Below are positions 46,080-59,052 of a stretch of 64,000 nucleotides of DNA, piece after piece. How positions within the stretch are numbered: position 1 is the stretch's first letter; each line of letters begins with the position of its first letter. Source of the DNA: Avena insularis (taxonomy: Eukaryota > Streptophyta > Magnoliopsida > Poales > Poaceae). Location of the stretch: the NCBI GenBank assembly GCA_023614405.1, contig CM042688.1, positions 377,815,331-377,879,330 of the forward strand, in the 5' to 3' direction. The position numbers and the translations under genes are program-made. Under the pieces are notes generated by a model. That model did not search any database. It was given only the letters and a program-made list of their open reading frames with translations, and was not told the origin of the DNA.

Positions 46080-48919
46080 TCACCTGTGCAACTTAGGAGG
46101 ATGATCAGCGCGGTCAAAGGTGATTGTCACTTCCGACCAGTCCAAGAATTGAGGGACAACTGGAACAGTTGCATTGAGTTCATGCAGAACTGCCTTCTTG
46201 ACCTTAGCTGGCTGAGACCCAAGGATAGTGATATAAGTGTCTTTTTTTGTTGGGAAGTTCTTCTTTCCATCCGACTTGGGATTTGAAGGATCTGCTTCCT
46301 CCATGTCGGAATCTTCCTTGGTCACTTTTTATTTTTGGGATTCTTTTTTCCCTTTCTTCGCTTGGCCCCATAGCCAGCGGATTTGTCTTTGTTGAAGTCA
46401 TCATTGAAACGACACTCGGCATTTGTGTGCGACGAGCCCCCGTTGGCATCTAAGTGATGCACACACGAATTGTTGGCAATGTCGGCCCAAGAGTAGGTTT
46501 TGCCAGGTTGCTGGTCTCCTCTACCTTAGACTCTTGATGTCCCACGACTGCGTCTGCGGCCACCTCCGCGCCCTCCTCGTCCTCCAGACCCGAAAGTGGC
46601 ATTGACAACCACCGTTTCCCCGTTGGTTTTTCTTTGGAGGTGTTATTGCGCTTTTGAGTTTGTTGCTCTAGCTGTTTTGCTGACTGTGGTATAGCCAGGA
46701 CATTCAGTAGTCCCTCCGTGTCATCGTCGGCATATGCATACTTGCTTGCCATCTTTATCATCTCTCCTAGATCAGTGACCTTGTCGCACTTCAAACGTTG
46801 ACGTAGTAAACCAATTGGGAGTCCCGCAATGAAAGCTTCAATCTCGGAAGGTTTCTCCGGCTTTCTAGGTGCAACACTGTAGGTCTCCTACCGTATAGGG
46901 CCTCTGATATGTGCCTTCGAAATTCTGAAAGAACACACTTTGCATGTCATACAAGTTGTGGATGGTGTTTTCCGGAAGTTCATTGAGCCAGGATCACACC
47001 GTCTTCCTCAACATAAGTGGGAGATACTGGGTCGTGAGCAATCTATTTCCACCTTTGGAGATGCAGCAAGGCTGGAAAAAATCTTGAAGCCAAGTATCTG
47101 GCTGGGCCACACCATCGTAGGGTTGGATATGTCTCGAGATAGCAAATCCTTCCGGGAAGTTTGTTTGTCGAATGCGCAGTCCGAAGCATTTTGGACCACA
47201 GCGCCACGCCTCTATGTTAGTGTTGATCCGGTGCCTCGCATCACTTGGTGACAGAGAGCGCCATTTTGGTTGTTCGCTGTGGCTGCAGTGCCTTGGAGCC
47301 GGACTTCTTCTTTTACCACCACCTCCTCCGCCATGACGCCCTCTTTGGCCTCCTCAAGAGCCAGTATGATGGCTACTTGGTCGAGAGGGTGGTGCAGGTG
47401 GATTGTTTCCGGCTGAGTGCCAGCCTCCATCCGGAACGTCATTATTCCGGTTCTGGGGAGGGTCTTGATTACGATGAGCCCCCTGCCGGCTTGACTCAGC
47501 ATGGTGTGCGTCACTCCTTCATCCGTCGTTTCCCCCATCGTGATGAGGTTCAGCCAGACATCTTGTATGTCTAGGAGGTGGCATCCTTTGTCGGTCCTCC
47601 TCCCGACGTCGCTCTTCTTCATCTTCCCGGTGATTATTTGACTGTCGACTGGGAGGCTGCCTCGGAACCAGTGCTGCAATTGCATCTCGCTCTGCGGCTG
47701 GGGCAACATTTCTCCAGTCACGTGCGGATCTGTGCTGTTGCTTTAAAGATCCGGTTCTTGAGTAATTGTCTTCCCGACGGTTGGGATAGTGATGCTGTTC
47801 CGGGTGCCGTCGGGGCCTTATGTCATGCCAAGCTGGATCTCTGTGACATTGGTCGGATTTGGAGACCAGTTTTCTACTCCCGGATTTCGCGGCCTTCTAT
47901 TTCTCTAGACCCTTGGTAAGTATCTTTACGCCCAACCGAACTTGATCTGGGTTTGGATTGTTTGCCAGGATCTCTCAAGCTGTAGCAGTATTTTCCACTA
48001 GTGTTCCATACACCACATCTCCTTTGTTATCAAGCCGAGGTTCTCCTTTGACGGCGTCATCTCCCTCAAAGAGGGTCTTGTGGACTTTCGGATTTTTGTT
48101 AGCCCGCACGGGGTTGTTCCGGGTCTTCTGATGCTGCAGGGAGTTGATTTGCCATGTAGATGCGATGCACTTCTTCTCTTCCATGAAGTTGTTAGCCTCA
48201 TCCATGAGTACTTGACGACTCGCTTCTAGGTCTTGGGCCCTATCTTCCAGTTCTGCAGGTGTAAGCTCTGCAGTGGTAGGGATCGTCGTAGTTAATGCAT
48301 CTCCGATTAGTTTACGGGCACCATAGGTAACCACATGTCCATCCACCAGAGTTTCCTTTGGCTCATCTGGGATGAGGGCTCCATCCGAGTCTTCTTCATA
48401 TTCTTCGGCAACTACTTCCTCAACAGGAGGGTCTTTTGCCAGAGTTTTCTTCTTGTTCTTCTTCCTTGCCTTCTTAGTAGCGCCGGTGGCAAAGACGTCT
48501 TTGGGTCCGTTTCCCGGAGTCAAGCTCTGATCGGTACTTTCGGACATCTAGACGTCGGGATTTTCTCCGAGATCCATATCATTCTGTGCTCTGGGAGAGT
48601 TTTCTCCGGATCCTTCGTCCATGGCTTCTCGTTCTTCCGCAGCTTTGGAGTTGTACTCCTCTTCATATTCCATGGAGAACTTTCGGAAATCCGCTGACGT
48701 CATCGAGTCATCCGAAGATGCTGGTAAGTCGGTGTTTGTTCCAATCGCCTCCAGCACCGAGACTTTGTTGTCTCCCGCATCGGCAGAGCCGGATCTGGAT
48801 CCAACATATCCGACGAAGTGTGACGCGTCCATCCTGAGGTAGTTGCGGCTTCCTTCATGGGCTTCCTTGAAATGTCTGATGATCTCAAGAATTTCATCCA
48901 CGCTGGTGTCATTCAGCAT
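46080..48919 (-). pseudogene. gag of the Tat-clade element
   Basis: ATG at 48917-48919 (MLNDTSVDEILEIIRHF). Frame to 48548 (TAG), continuing in the same frame to 47975 with KKARKKNKKKTLAKDPPVEE and an acidic stretch. Further pieces lie at 47721-47212 (basic, Gln/His-rich) and 46794-46450 (CDKVTDLGEMIKMASKYAYAD, the usual end of the Gag helical core), then a Cys/His motif near 46450-46400 (SSHTNAECRF). At least four frame breaks. The 5' end is cut by the insertion at 48927. Confidence 0.7.
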
Positions 48920-48926
48920 CGTACGC

Positions 48927-49733
48927 TGATACGTTGCAAACGTATCTATAATTTTTGATGTTCCATGCTTGTTTTATATGTACTTTCTTATGTTTTGTCC
49001 ACACTTTGGAGTATTTTTTACACATTTTCTGGAACTAACCTATTAACAAGATGCCACGATTGCCGTTCTGCTTTTCTACTATTTTTGGTTTCAGAAAAGC
49101 TAGTAAGGAAATATTCTTGGAACTGGACCGGACAAAAGCCCAAGTCAATATTTCACCAGAAGGAACACGGAGTTCGGAGGGGAGACAAAGAGGGGAGCCA
49201 GGACGGCCACACCTAGTGGTGGCGTGGCTATCCCTTGCCGCTCCACCAGGTGGTGTGCCCCCCTGGCACTCCACCGACCTTGCCCATTCGCCTATATATT
49301 GCCTCCAGGACAAAAACCCTAAGTACCCGATCAAAATTCCACGAAAGAGTCTGTAGCCGCCGCCATATCCATCCCTAGATCAGGAGGGATCTGAAGCTCT
49401 TCCCGGCACCCTGCAGGAGGGGATAGATCACCCTGGAGGCCTTCTTCATCACCATGCCTGCCTCCGATGTGATGCGTGAGTAGTTCATCCCTGGACTACG
49501 GGTCCATGTAGTAGCTAGATGGTTGGTTCTTCTCCTTTGTGCTACCATGTCTAGATCTTGTGAGCTCCGTTCATGATCAAGATTATCTATTTGTAATCCT
49601 ACATGTTGTGTTTGCGGGGATCCGATGAATATTGAGATGCTATTTCAGATTGATTATTGATTCTATCATGTCTTTGTTATTTGTGATCTTGCATGCTTTC
49701 CGTTGTTAGTGGCTATCTTGGCCGAGTAGATGC
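48927..49733 (+). repeat. left LTR, partial (about 807 bp)
   Basis: Runs parallel to 51783-52585 and then diverges after GTAGATGC. Contains a palindrome (49207-49257) and TATATATT (49293-49300). Confidence 0.75.
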
Positions 49734-51769
49734 CCAAGGCATCCCCTTCTTCATTAATAAAAATTTCAGGTTTCTTCCAAACACTTCATTTTTATTGTTT
49801 CATGCACAATTGTGTTGTTCTTGGAGCGTCTTCGTTTTCATTTTTAGTTTTTGTTTGCTTAGTTTGCTTGAATAAATTGGTTGTACCCCCACATTCATAG
49901 ATGATGGTTTTCAAATAGGTTGATTTGGATTAGAAAAGAGTAGGAAAGTTCATGCTTAAGTGGTAAAAAGGAGCTTGTTTTTGTCTGTGACTTAGACTTT
50001 ATCATGTCATGCTTGATATTGTTTTGGCTTTATGCTTAGTGATTATTGCTGTAGCATGACTTGTTATAAACAATTGAGATTGCTTAATGTTCCTTGAAAG
50101 AATCATGCATTGTTTTAGTATATAAAAGCATAATATTGTGGTATTCTCCTTTAATGCTTTATTTGGGTTGACTTAACGCATGCTCACACCATGTTAAGAC
50201 TACACCAAGTCACCATAGCCTCTATGATCATTTAGTTTTCGACTTGTAATATCACTTTATCCTTTAATTAATAATGTTTTGTATCTTTGCATGATTATGG
50301 CCATTATTGCTCTCTTAGTTGGTCGCTCCCAGTCTTTTGCTAGCCTCCTTACCAAGTATGAGTTCCAGTCATGCATCCAACTCCAAATAAAACCAAGTTA
50401 TTCCAAAGAGTCCACCATACCTGCCTATTAGCATTTGCTATTCCAAGTATATTCATGTTTTTATCTACCTTCTGAATTAAACTTGTTATGTGAAAATTAG
50501 TGATTAAAGCTCTCACAAACTTGATGGCACACTTTACTTTTCTTGCTCCTAATAAACTTGAACCATTGTGTCATCTATGTTGTATATGCTTGCACTTATA
50601 CGTTGGGAATTAGCAGAACCATGCTGTCATGGGGAACGCTTCTAACATTGCACTTGTACATTGTACCAAGTTGATATCATGCTCTTTTGTTTATGGATGT
50701 TGTCGGTGTGAAATGAAAGGGGAGCTTGTAAGTCCATGGAGTTATATATGTGTGTTAGAGAAACGCCTAGGCGGCTGGTCTAATCCATGCCTAATCATGG
50801 TGGAACCTTCAGCGTAACCATAATGAGCAATCTATGAACCATTCTTCTTATAAAAAAGAGAGATAGAGATTGAAAAAAAAGAAAAAAAGAGATGAGAAAA
50901 GAGGAAAGAGAGAAAAAAGCACCATTTTCCCATGGTAAATAAGAAGATGTTGAGATGCTTATTGTCTGCTTGCCTTGACATTTTGATATGGGGATTCTTC
51001 CGTATCATCAGGCAAGGGGTACCCTGTTGGCGGTTCTCTATGATACACATGTACTTACTATGACAAGAACTTACCGGTAACTAAATTTGAGTAGCATGAG
51101 GAGCGACCCTCGTATTCAAGGGACATGACATTGCCAACTTATACTTTGTCAAGCATATACTCCATAGTTTGTTCACTTTAACCTTAATCACTTCAAGATT
51201 CTTATGATAGGGGAAATGAGAGCTGAAAGCTAATAAGTACCATAATTTTTGGAAGCTCTTTATGGGACTTGAATCCCTGCTTCCTTCTATGAAGACCTTT
51301 CTTTTACTTTTATGTTGAGTCTCCATCTTCTATATTTATGCACCTATTGAGAGAGCATAGTGGCCATTCTTATTTTAATATGCATCCCAAGACTTGTTGA
51401 TTGATTCATAACTTTGATATTGCTTGTTCTTAAACTATTTGTATCTAGTCACCCTTATGAACTTTGAAGGTGTCTTATGCATTTATGTTTTTCTACACTA
51501 TGAGGGACAAGATGAATACCATTCTCATTATGTTTTCTATATGTGAAACAAACAAACGTCTTGTAAAGCATTATTATTCATGAATCTTTTGTTTGTACCT
51601 TTTCATGTTACAACATAGTTGCTATGTCTTATTGTTAGAACTTTACTTTCATGCTATGTTAAAGTACTATGATCCCAGCTATCAATGTTTTACAAATACC
51701 TTGATCAAGATTATGATGGTACATGTCACCTCAAAAATTATTATTTTTGTCACTTACGAGCATGAGTTT
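49734..51769 (+). other. 3' untranslated region of the deleted Gypsy derivative
   Basis: Starts CCAAGGCATCCCCTTCTTCA, a text common just after the env-position ORF in such elements. No frame. An A/G-rich run (50857-50920) is a microsatellite-like stretch. Confidence 0.6.
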
Positions 51770-51782
51770 AGCTTGGGGATGT
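51770..51782 (+). promoter_or_regulatory. polypurine tract of the deleted Gypsy derivative
   Basis: AGCTTGGGGATGT directly before TGATACGTTG. Confidence 0.75.
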
Positions 51783-53014
51783 TGATACGTTGCAAACATA
51801 TCTATAATTTTTGATGTTCCATGCTTTTTTAATATCTACTTTCTTATGTTTTGTCCACACTTTGGAATATTTTTACACATTTTCTGGAACTAACCTATTA
51901 ACAAGATGCCATAGTTCTAGTTGCCTCTTTTCTGCTATTTTTGGTTTTAGAAAAGCTAGTAAGGAAATATTCTCGGAATTGGACCAGAGAAAAGCCCAAG
52001 TCAATATTTCACCAGAAGGGGAGTCCGGAGGGGAGATGAAGAGGGGAGCCATGCCAGCCACACCTGGTGGTGGCGTGGCGAGCCCTAGCCACGCCACCAG
52101 GGGTGTGGGCCCCCTGGCACTCCACCGACCTTGCCCCTTCACCTATATATTCTCTTCAGGACGAAAACCCTAAGGACCTGATCAAAATTCCACGAAAGAG
52201 TCTAGGGCCGCCGCCATCTCCATCCCTAGACCAGGAGGGATCTGAAGCTCTTCCCGACACCCTAACGGAGGGGAGAGATCACCCTGGAGGCCTTCTTCAT
52301 CACCATGACTGCCTCCAGTGTGATGCGTGAGTAGTTCATCCCTGGACTGTGGGTCCATGTAGTAGCTAGATGGTTGGTTCTTCTCCTTTCTGCTACCATG
52401 TTTAGATCTTGCGAGCTCCATTCATGATCAAGATCATCTCTTTATAATCATACATGTTGTGTTTGCGGGGATCCAATGGATATTGAGATGCTATTTTAGA
52501 TTGATTATTGATTCTATCATGCCTTTGTTATTTGTGATCTTTCATTCTTTCCGTTATTAGTAGCTATCTTGGCCGAATAGATGCTAGCAACTCCAAGGGG
52601 GAGTATTTATGCTCGATAGTGGGTTCATGCCTCTAGGAATCTGGGGAAGTGACATAAATCTCTAAGGTACTAGATGTGCTATTGCTACTAGGGAGAAAAC
52701 AGCAATCCTTTGTTCATAGAACAATCGTATTGTTTACTTTACACACTTTTCTTAATGCAATTATCTGTTGCTTGCAACTTAATACTGGAGGGGGTTCGGA
52801 TGATAACCTGAAGGTGAATTATTAGTCATAGATGTAGTTGGATTACGGTCTATGTATAATGTTGTAATGCCTAATGAAATCTCATAAGAGTCAAGATGAT
52901 TAGTATATGCATGTATGCTTTCTCGGTGTCTGTCAATTGCCCCGCTGTAATTTGTTCACCCAACATGTCTTCTATCTTAAGGAGAGTCACCTCTTGTGAA
53001 CTATGGACCCTGGC
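51783..53014 (+). repeat. right LTR, truncated at its 3' end
   Basis: Holds a near-perfect palindrome (52058-52108), a TATATAT box near 52143, and ends abruptly after GAACTATGGACCCTGGCG, where homology to the chromovirus LTR (62300 on) starts. Confidence 0.75.
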
Positions 53015-53511
53015 GCGGCGGTGTTGGCGTCTCCACTGGCTGTCGTTGGCCGAGGCGTGTACTGGCGGGTGCGGTGAGGTCACGCCTATCTCCTAGTGGT
53101 CGTGGACGAGGGCGGCGAGGCTTGTGGCATCGTGTCCATGTCTGGCCGACATGGCACGCTCGGGTACGGGCTTTGCACTGGTCATTTGAGCGAGTGAGAG
53201 AGGCTCAATTGCACGGGCTGGCTAAAGTGGTTAAGTGTTAATATTGGCACAAATGACCATTAGGTCATATGCCTTACAATTTGATTTTCCTTTGATTTGA
53301 TTTGGATTTTATTTGACCTAGATGCTATTGTTTTGATCTTTAAACTAATCCTCATCATATATAACAAACAAACATGGCATAACATGCATTCATACATCAT
53401 TAACAAACATACATGCATTCATATAGTGTTTAATAGTAAAAGCTTTTGTTAACCCTAATTTTGGATGATTGGAAATTGATTTTCTCCTTTTAATATTTTT
53501 GAGATGTTACA
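53015..53511 (-). repeat. 3' LTR remnant of the chromovirus
   Basis: Matches 62300-62510 and then 62925-63207 of the full LTR, lacking about 415 bp between them (joint near 53222) and everything beyond 62300. Confidence 0.85.
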
Positions 53512-56500
53512 AACCTTCCCCCTTAAACAGAATCTCGTCCCGAGAGTGAGGGAAAACTAGGAACTAAAGAGATTTGGAAACTCAGTCCTAATATAATCTT
53601 CTCGCTCCCAGGTGGCTTCTTCTTTAGTATGGTTGCTCCACTAGATTTTTAGAAACTTGATACTTCTGGTCTGGGTGGTTCAGAAGGCTTCTTCCGAAAT
53701 ATGAATGGGTACTTCACGATAGGTTAAATCCTTGTTGATATCCACGGCTCTGTGATCGATGTTCTTGAAAACTTCGGTCTTCTCCGGAACTTCTAAGCAT
53801 TTCCTAAGTAACGAGATATGAAACACATCATGTACGGCTGACATCTCTTCAGGCAGTTCTAGCTGATAGTTTGAGATACTTTGAAAGGTGATATCTCGTT
53901 ACTTTGAGATACACAAAAGTGATACTTTGAGATACACAAAATCTCCGATATTGAAGGTCAGGTGTCGACGTCTTTTCTCAGCGTAACTCTTTTGTCTGGA
54001 TTGAGCGGTCTTGAGGTGTTCACGGATCTTGTGAACCTTCTCTTCGGCTTCTCGTAGGATGTCATGTCCGAATATCTGACTCTCTCCTACTTGCGACTAA
54101 TTCAGGGGGTATGACACTTCCTTCCATATAAAAACTCAAATGGGGCCATTTGCAAACCGGCCTGATAACTATTGTTGTATGAGAATTCTGTGAAAGGCAG
54201 GCAGTCTTCCCATTTAGATCCATATTCTAGTACACAGGCTCTCATCATATCGTGTAGTATTTGGTTTACTCTTTCCGTCTGTCCGTCGGTCTGTGGGTGA
54301 TAAGCTATGCTGAAGTTCAGTTTGGTTCCTAATCCTTCTTGGACTTTCTTCCAAAACCTCAAGGTAAACTGGGTTCCTCGATCTGACACAATTGTCTTGG
54401 GGGTTCCATGCAGACTAAGTATTCTAGCAATGTACAACTCTGCCAACTTCCAGCTTTGATAGGTGGTCTTGACGGTTATGAAATGAGCTACTTTGGACAG
54501 TCTATCTACTATGACCCAAATAGAATCATTTCCCCTACTAGATGTAGGTAGACCGGTGATGGAATCCATTCCAACTGAATCCCATTTCCATTACGGAATT
54601 TTCAATGGTTGCAAAAGTCCTACGGGTCAACGTTGTTCCACTTTGACTCTCTGACAGATATCACACTTTGATTCTCTCTTCATTTTGTGCCACCAAAATT
54701 GCTCCTTCAAATCCTGATACATCTTCGTTCCTCCCGGATGAATAGAATAAAGAGTATCATGGGCTTCCTGCAAAATGACTTGCTTCAACTCTGAATCTGC
54801 TGGCACACAGATGCGTCCTTTATACCACAGAACTCCCTCTTCATCTTCATTGAATCCGGGTACCTTCCTTGTACCGATACGATGCTTAATTCCATTGCTA
54901 TTGGCATTTCCTTTATGAGCTTCCTTTATCTGACTGATCAAAGTGGGTTGAAGTTCAATACTGGCTAGGAATCCTCCGCTAACTAGCTCCATTCTAAAAT
55001 TATCCAACTCTTCATGCAAACTTGGCTGGTCTTCCTTAATCATGGTGTTTAATCTACACGGCAGTCTACTAAGAGCATCCGCTACCACACTGGCCTTGCC
55101 GGGGTGGTAGTGAATGTCAAGGTCATAATCCTTGATTAATTCTATCCATCTTTGTTGCCTGATATTCAGCTCCTTCTGGGTGAAAATATACTTCAGACTC
55201 TTCTGATCCGAATAAATCTCACAATGGTTACCCATGAGGTAATGACGCCATGTCTTCAAGGCTAAAACTACGGCTACCAGTTCTAAGTCATGTGTGGGAT
55301 AATTCTGCTCATGTTGCTTCAGTTGTCGGTACATGTATGATATTACTTTGCCTTCCTACATCAACACACATCCGAGACCTATCTTGGATGCATCACAATA
55401 TACATCAAAAGGCTTCGTGATATCCGGCATGATCAAAATTGGGGCTGAAACCAATCTCTTATTGAGCTCTTGAAAACTTGCTTCACATTTGTCTGTCCAT
55501 TCAAACTTCTTGTATTTATTCAACAGCTGGGTCATCGGCCTTGCGATGCTTGAAAATCCTTCAACGTACTTGCGGTAATATCCAGCTAATCCAAGAAATG
55601 CATGGACTTTGGTTTGAGTAGTTGGGGATTTCCATTCTTCAATGTCCTTAATCTTGGAGGGATCGACATCAACTCCTCCTGCCGACAAGATATGTCCTAG
55701 GAATCCGACTTCCTTTAAACAGAACTCACATTTGCTAAACTTGGCATACAACTGATGATCTCTAAGGGTTTCAAGGATGGTTCTTAGGTGCTATTCATGG
55801 TCCTCTTCCGACTTGGAGTAGATTAGAATATCGTCAATAAAAACAACGACAAACTTATCCAAGAAGTTCATAAAAATCTTATTCATGAGATTCATAAAAT
55901 AAGCGGGGGCATTTGTCAATCCAAAAGACATGACATTGTACTCATACTATCCATATATGGTAGTGAAAGCAGTCTCTAGGATATCCGTTGTGCGGATCTT
56001 TACATGATGATAACCAGTCCAAAGATCAATCTTAGAAAACACTCTGGCACCAGTCAGCTGATCAAACAGATCTTCTATCTTCGGTAGTGGGTACTTGTTC
56101 TTGATGGTGACATCATTCAGCTTCCGGTAATCCGTGCACAAACAGTCGACACCATCTTTCTTATCCACAAACAAAATAGGTGATCTCCACGGCGATGCAC
56201 TTGGTTGTATCAGACCTTTGCTCAACATGTCATCAAGTTGCTTCTTCAACTCCACTAATTCAGCTGGGTTCATACTATAGGGTCTCTAAGCTATGGGTCC
56301 AGTTCTAGGAACTAGTTCAATGATAAACTAAATATGCCGATCTGGGGGCATACTGGGCAATTCATTTGGGAACACGTCGGGGTATTCACAGACTACTCTG
56401 ACTTGGTCTAGGGTTGATTGGACTAAACTCTTGTTGCATTTGAATTGACGGGGCAGTTTCTCTGACATATACTCTACTCCGGTGCTACTGGTCATGGTTA

Positions 56501-57877
56501 TGGCTTTCTTGGCACAGTTTATTAATCCCTGATGTTGCGACATCCATTCCATTCCTAGTTCTACTTCCAAACCTTTGGTTCCAAGTACTATTAAATTGGC
56601 ATAAAAATCTATTCCATGTATTCTGATAGGCACGGCCTTGCAAATTTTTCTAGCTTTGGTGGTTGACCCAGGTATTTGAACTATCATAACATGCTTCAGA
56701 TTTGTTTGTTGAATCTTACTAGTGCATGAAAATTCTTCTGTAACAAACGAGTGCGATGCTCCAGAATCAAACAACACTCTTGCAGGTACTGAGTTAACAG
56801 AACACATACCCAGCACGACATCTGGTGCTTCCTGGGCTTCTTCCGCATTCATGTGGAACAGACTGCCGGTACTGTGCGGGTTGCCTAGGGCAAACCTCTT
56901 TCTAGGCTGGACATGGCGCTGCTGCTGGGCAGGTGCAGTGACATTGGTGGCTGCAGCAAGCTTCTTGGGGCACTCAATTGGAGAAGTGACCCGTGACTCC
57001 ACATTCAAAGCAGGTTATCATTGACTGTCCTTCCCGGCAATAGGCACAACATTGCTTCCAGTCCTTGGGGTAGTATTGTTGTTGTTATTGTTGTTGGTGG
57101 TGGACATTGGCGGTGCACGGTTGAAGTTATGGGGGTTACCGGTGCTGTTGTTGTGGCCTCCGGGCCTTGGGTTTCCTCTGCCACGATTGGGAAAGTTCGT
57201 ACGAGACATTGGTGGCCTATTGTTTCTTGGTGCAAATCCTGCAGACGAGTTGGGGCTGTACTTTGGGGTATGGTGGGGTCCAAGCTGATGCATCATACGA
57301 CGCTTGCGGTTCTCACTAGCTTGATTGATCTTTCCTTCCATCTGGATAGCAGAATCTACTAAAGCTTCTAGGTCGTCAAAAGGAATGTTGACTAATACTG
57401 TCTGCATTTCATCATGTAGGCCATTCATGAATCTTTCCTTCTTCTTTGCCTTGGTGTCGATCTCATCAGGGGCATATCTAACCAGAGACATAAATTTGTC
57501 ACGGTATTCCACCACAGTCATTCTTCCTTGCCTCAACTCCCTAAATTCATCCCTCATCCTCTTGATCAAACCTGGGGGCACATGAGTCCTGCTGAACTTG
57601 ATCTTGAATTCCTTCCAAGTCATCATTTGTCCTCCGTTCATTCTACGAGTGCTATTCCACCATGATCTTGCATAACCTGCTAATAGTGGGTGGCAAACAG
57701 TACTTTCTCAGCAGCATCCACTCTTGCAACTTCTAAGTTGTTCTCCATGGACTGCAGCCAGTCATCAGCATCTAAGGGCTCTTCAGATTTGCTAACCATA
57801 GGAGGATTGGTGTTTAAGTTCTTTAGCTTAGATCCATGGTGATCCTGATTTCCATGGCCTTGGTTGTTGTGTGCCAT
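53512..57877 (-). pseudogene. chromovirus gag-pol polyprotein, broken
   Basis: Gag: 57877-57680 (DADDWLQSMENNLEVA) and 57641-57018 (MTWKEFKIKFSRTHVP, ERFMNGL, then an Asn-run tail). Protease: FDSGASHSFVTEEF near 56730. [27 protein letters not shown], then after a TAG the active site [12 protein letters not shown] near 55830. RNase [40 protein letters not shown]. Integrase: zinc part near 54680, core with aspartates in VDRLSK and SDRGTQFT and glutamate in QTERVNQ. Chromodomain remnant NHTKEEATWERED near 53600 with TAG at 53641-53643 before it. About six breaks, plus a rearranged patch at 53870-53945. Confidence 0.9.
53870..53945 (-). other. deletion scar with templated filler in the integrase C-terminus
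   Basis: Against 63560-63690 of the second copy, about 100 bp are missing and replaced by filler: ACTTTGAGATACACAAAA occurs twice, and ATATCTCGTTACTT (53891-53904) is an exact inverted copy of AAGTAACGAGATAT (53806-53819). Confidence 0.75.
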
Positions 57878-58260
57878 CTAGGAAATCTACTGAAGACTGG
57901 CTAGGTTTGCTTGACGCTTGGCTCTACCGGCTTCTTGGTCTGATACTAGCATCTGCAGAATCTGAAGCATTGGGTCCTAGGATGAGTTGCTTCCACCGGG
58001 GTTGCCGCGAGTCATCTGAAGATTGAGATAGATCATAAGACAAGAATGAAATTTCTATGGCTTATGGGTATGGTTCAAAATCTTTAAACTTGAGTATTGC
58101 TAAGGTTTGAAAACCACAACTCTTTTTGATTCATTCCAAGCCACACATTACAAGCAACACACTACAACTACTAAGCAGATCGTTTTAAGAACCATTCTGT
58201 CATTCTACGATACATTGGGACTAGATACAAACTCACACCTACGACGGTGATCTAGTGTGA

Positions 58261-59052
58261 CTACTCATCATCGGAACTGGTGGGTTCTTTGTCATCCAGG
58301 AAATATGCGTCCTCCTCGTCGGTGTGGAACTCCGTGTTGATGTCCTCCAGGTAGTCGTCATCATCACTGAGGTAAGAAGTGATATCCCCACGAATATCTT
58401 CACCTTCTTCTTGCTTCTCCTCAAGCTGAATCTCCTGGTCATGGATGGTTTCTTCAAGGGTTGCCACCTTCTGGCAGAGGCGATCAATGATGCGGTCCTT
58501 CTTGTCACGCTGGCGACGAAGTGTCTTTCGCTCCTTACCTAGGATGGCGAGGGTGTGGTTCTTCTCTGCTGCGATAGTGTGATTTTGGTTGGCGTAGGAA
58601 CGGGCGTTGTCCAACTCCTTTTGGGTCTCGTGCAGCATGAACTCGAGGTGATCCACATGGTGCTTTAGCTCTGGATGTCCTGGCATGGCCAAGGGTTGTC
58701 CCATGGAATCACGTCTTGCATAGTGAGCAAAGCGAGTGCCATCAATCTGATTGATATTCTGCCCACACAGACGGGCAAGTGCTTCCTGCATTGCTCTAGC
58801 TATTCCATCCAGCCAGTTGTTCTCCCTCAAGCTGAACTGTATCTTCTCTGAGGTGGGTGGATCCATCTTTCCTCTTAGATCTGCAATAATCAACCACTTC
58901 AGTTCTCCTCCTGGCTGATCATTGAGTTGCGCTCCAAAGAACTTGGGATGCGGGCGTCCAAGAACCTCTGCTAGCTGGCTCAAGTCCCTCTCGAAGATGA
59001 GCTCTTCTCCATTGCCAAGCTGATAGAACTTGCTGTACTTGACTTCTATCTA
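58261..59052 (-). CDS. extra ORF between primer site and gag of the chromovirus, about 263 aa
   Basis: Open from 59052 (after a TAG that could be the end of an intron: TTTCTTATAG) to a stop at 58261. The sequence begins IEVKYSKFYQLGNGEELIFE, then a globular N-terminal half (FFGAQLNDQPGGELKWLI, NNWLDGIARAMQEAL), then a long basic coiled coil (LAILGKERKTLRRQRDKKD, LCQKVATLEETI) and an acidic tail (YLSDDDDYLEDI, PTSSDDE). A GTAAGT donor lies at about 59199, so a small leader intron is possible. No ATG is found at the start of the frame; a start in an upstream exon or at an internal ATG is needed. It is intact while gag-pol is broken. No homology recognised; it is not a canonical chromovirus gene. 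Confidence 0.6.

Larger units (their letters stand above)
11110..48926 (-). mobile_element. Tat-clade Gypsy retrotransposon, host for three nested insertions
   Basis: Read on the minus strand: gag and AP (48919 to 45553), then, after a nested Athila-like element, RT remnant, RNase H, a second archaeal-type RNase H and integrase (36131-33129), then a long 3' region carrying a gene in the opposite direction (21525-32556, plus strand), and a likely 3' LTR near 11110-12000. Two RNase H domains and an antisense 3' ORF are features of the Tat branch (RIRE2, Grande and relatives). Nested inside are a LARD (12156-21451), a Copia element (22110-29978) and an Athila-like element (36137-45547). The right end was lost at 48926 by another insertion; no 5' LTR is seen. 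Confidence 0.75.
48927..53014 (+). mobile_element. deleted Gypsy derivative with two partial LTRs
   Basis: Both LTR pieces start TGATACGTTGCAAAC. The left (48927 to about 49733) is cut where the interior begins; the right (51783 to about 53014) runs on but is truncated against the chromovirus LTR remnant. The interior (49734-51782) holds only a 3' untranslated region related to 2608-4509, with no gag or pol. The element interrupts the Tat gag at 48926. Confidence 0.75.

Noticed and set aside
47245..48912. Plus-strand ORFs of 70-120 aa
   Set aside because: Shadows of the Tat gag, which reads on the minus strand.
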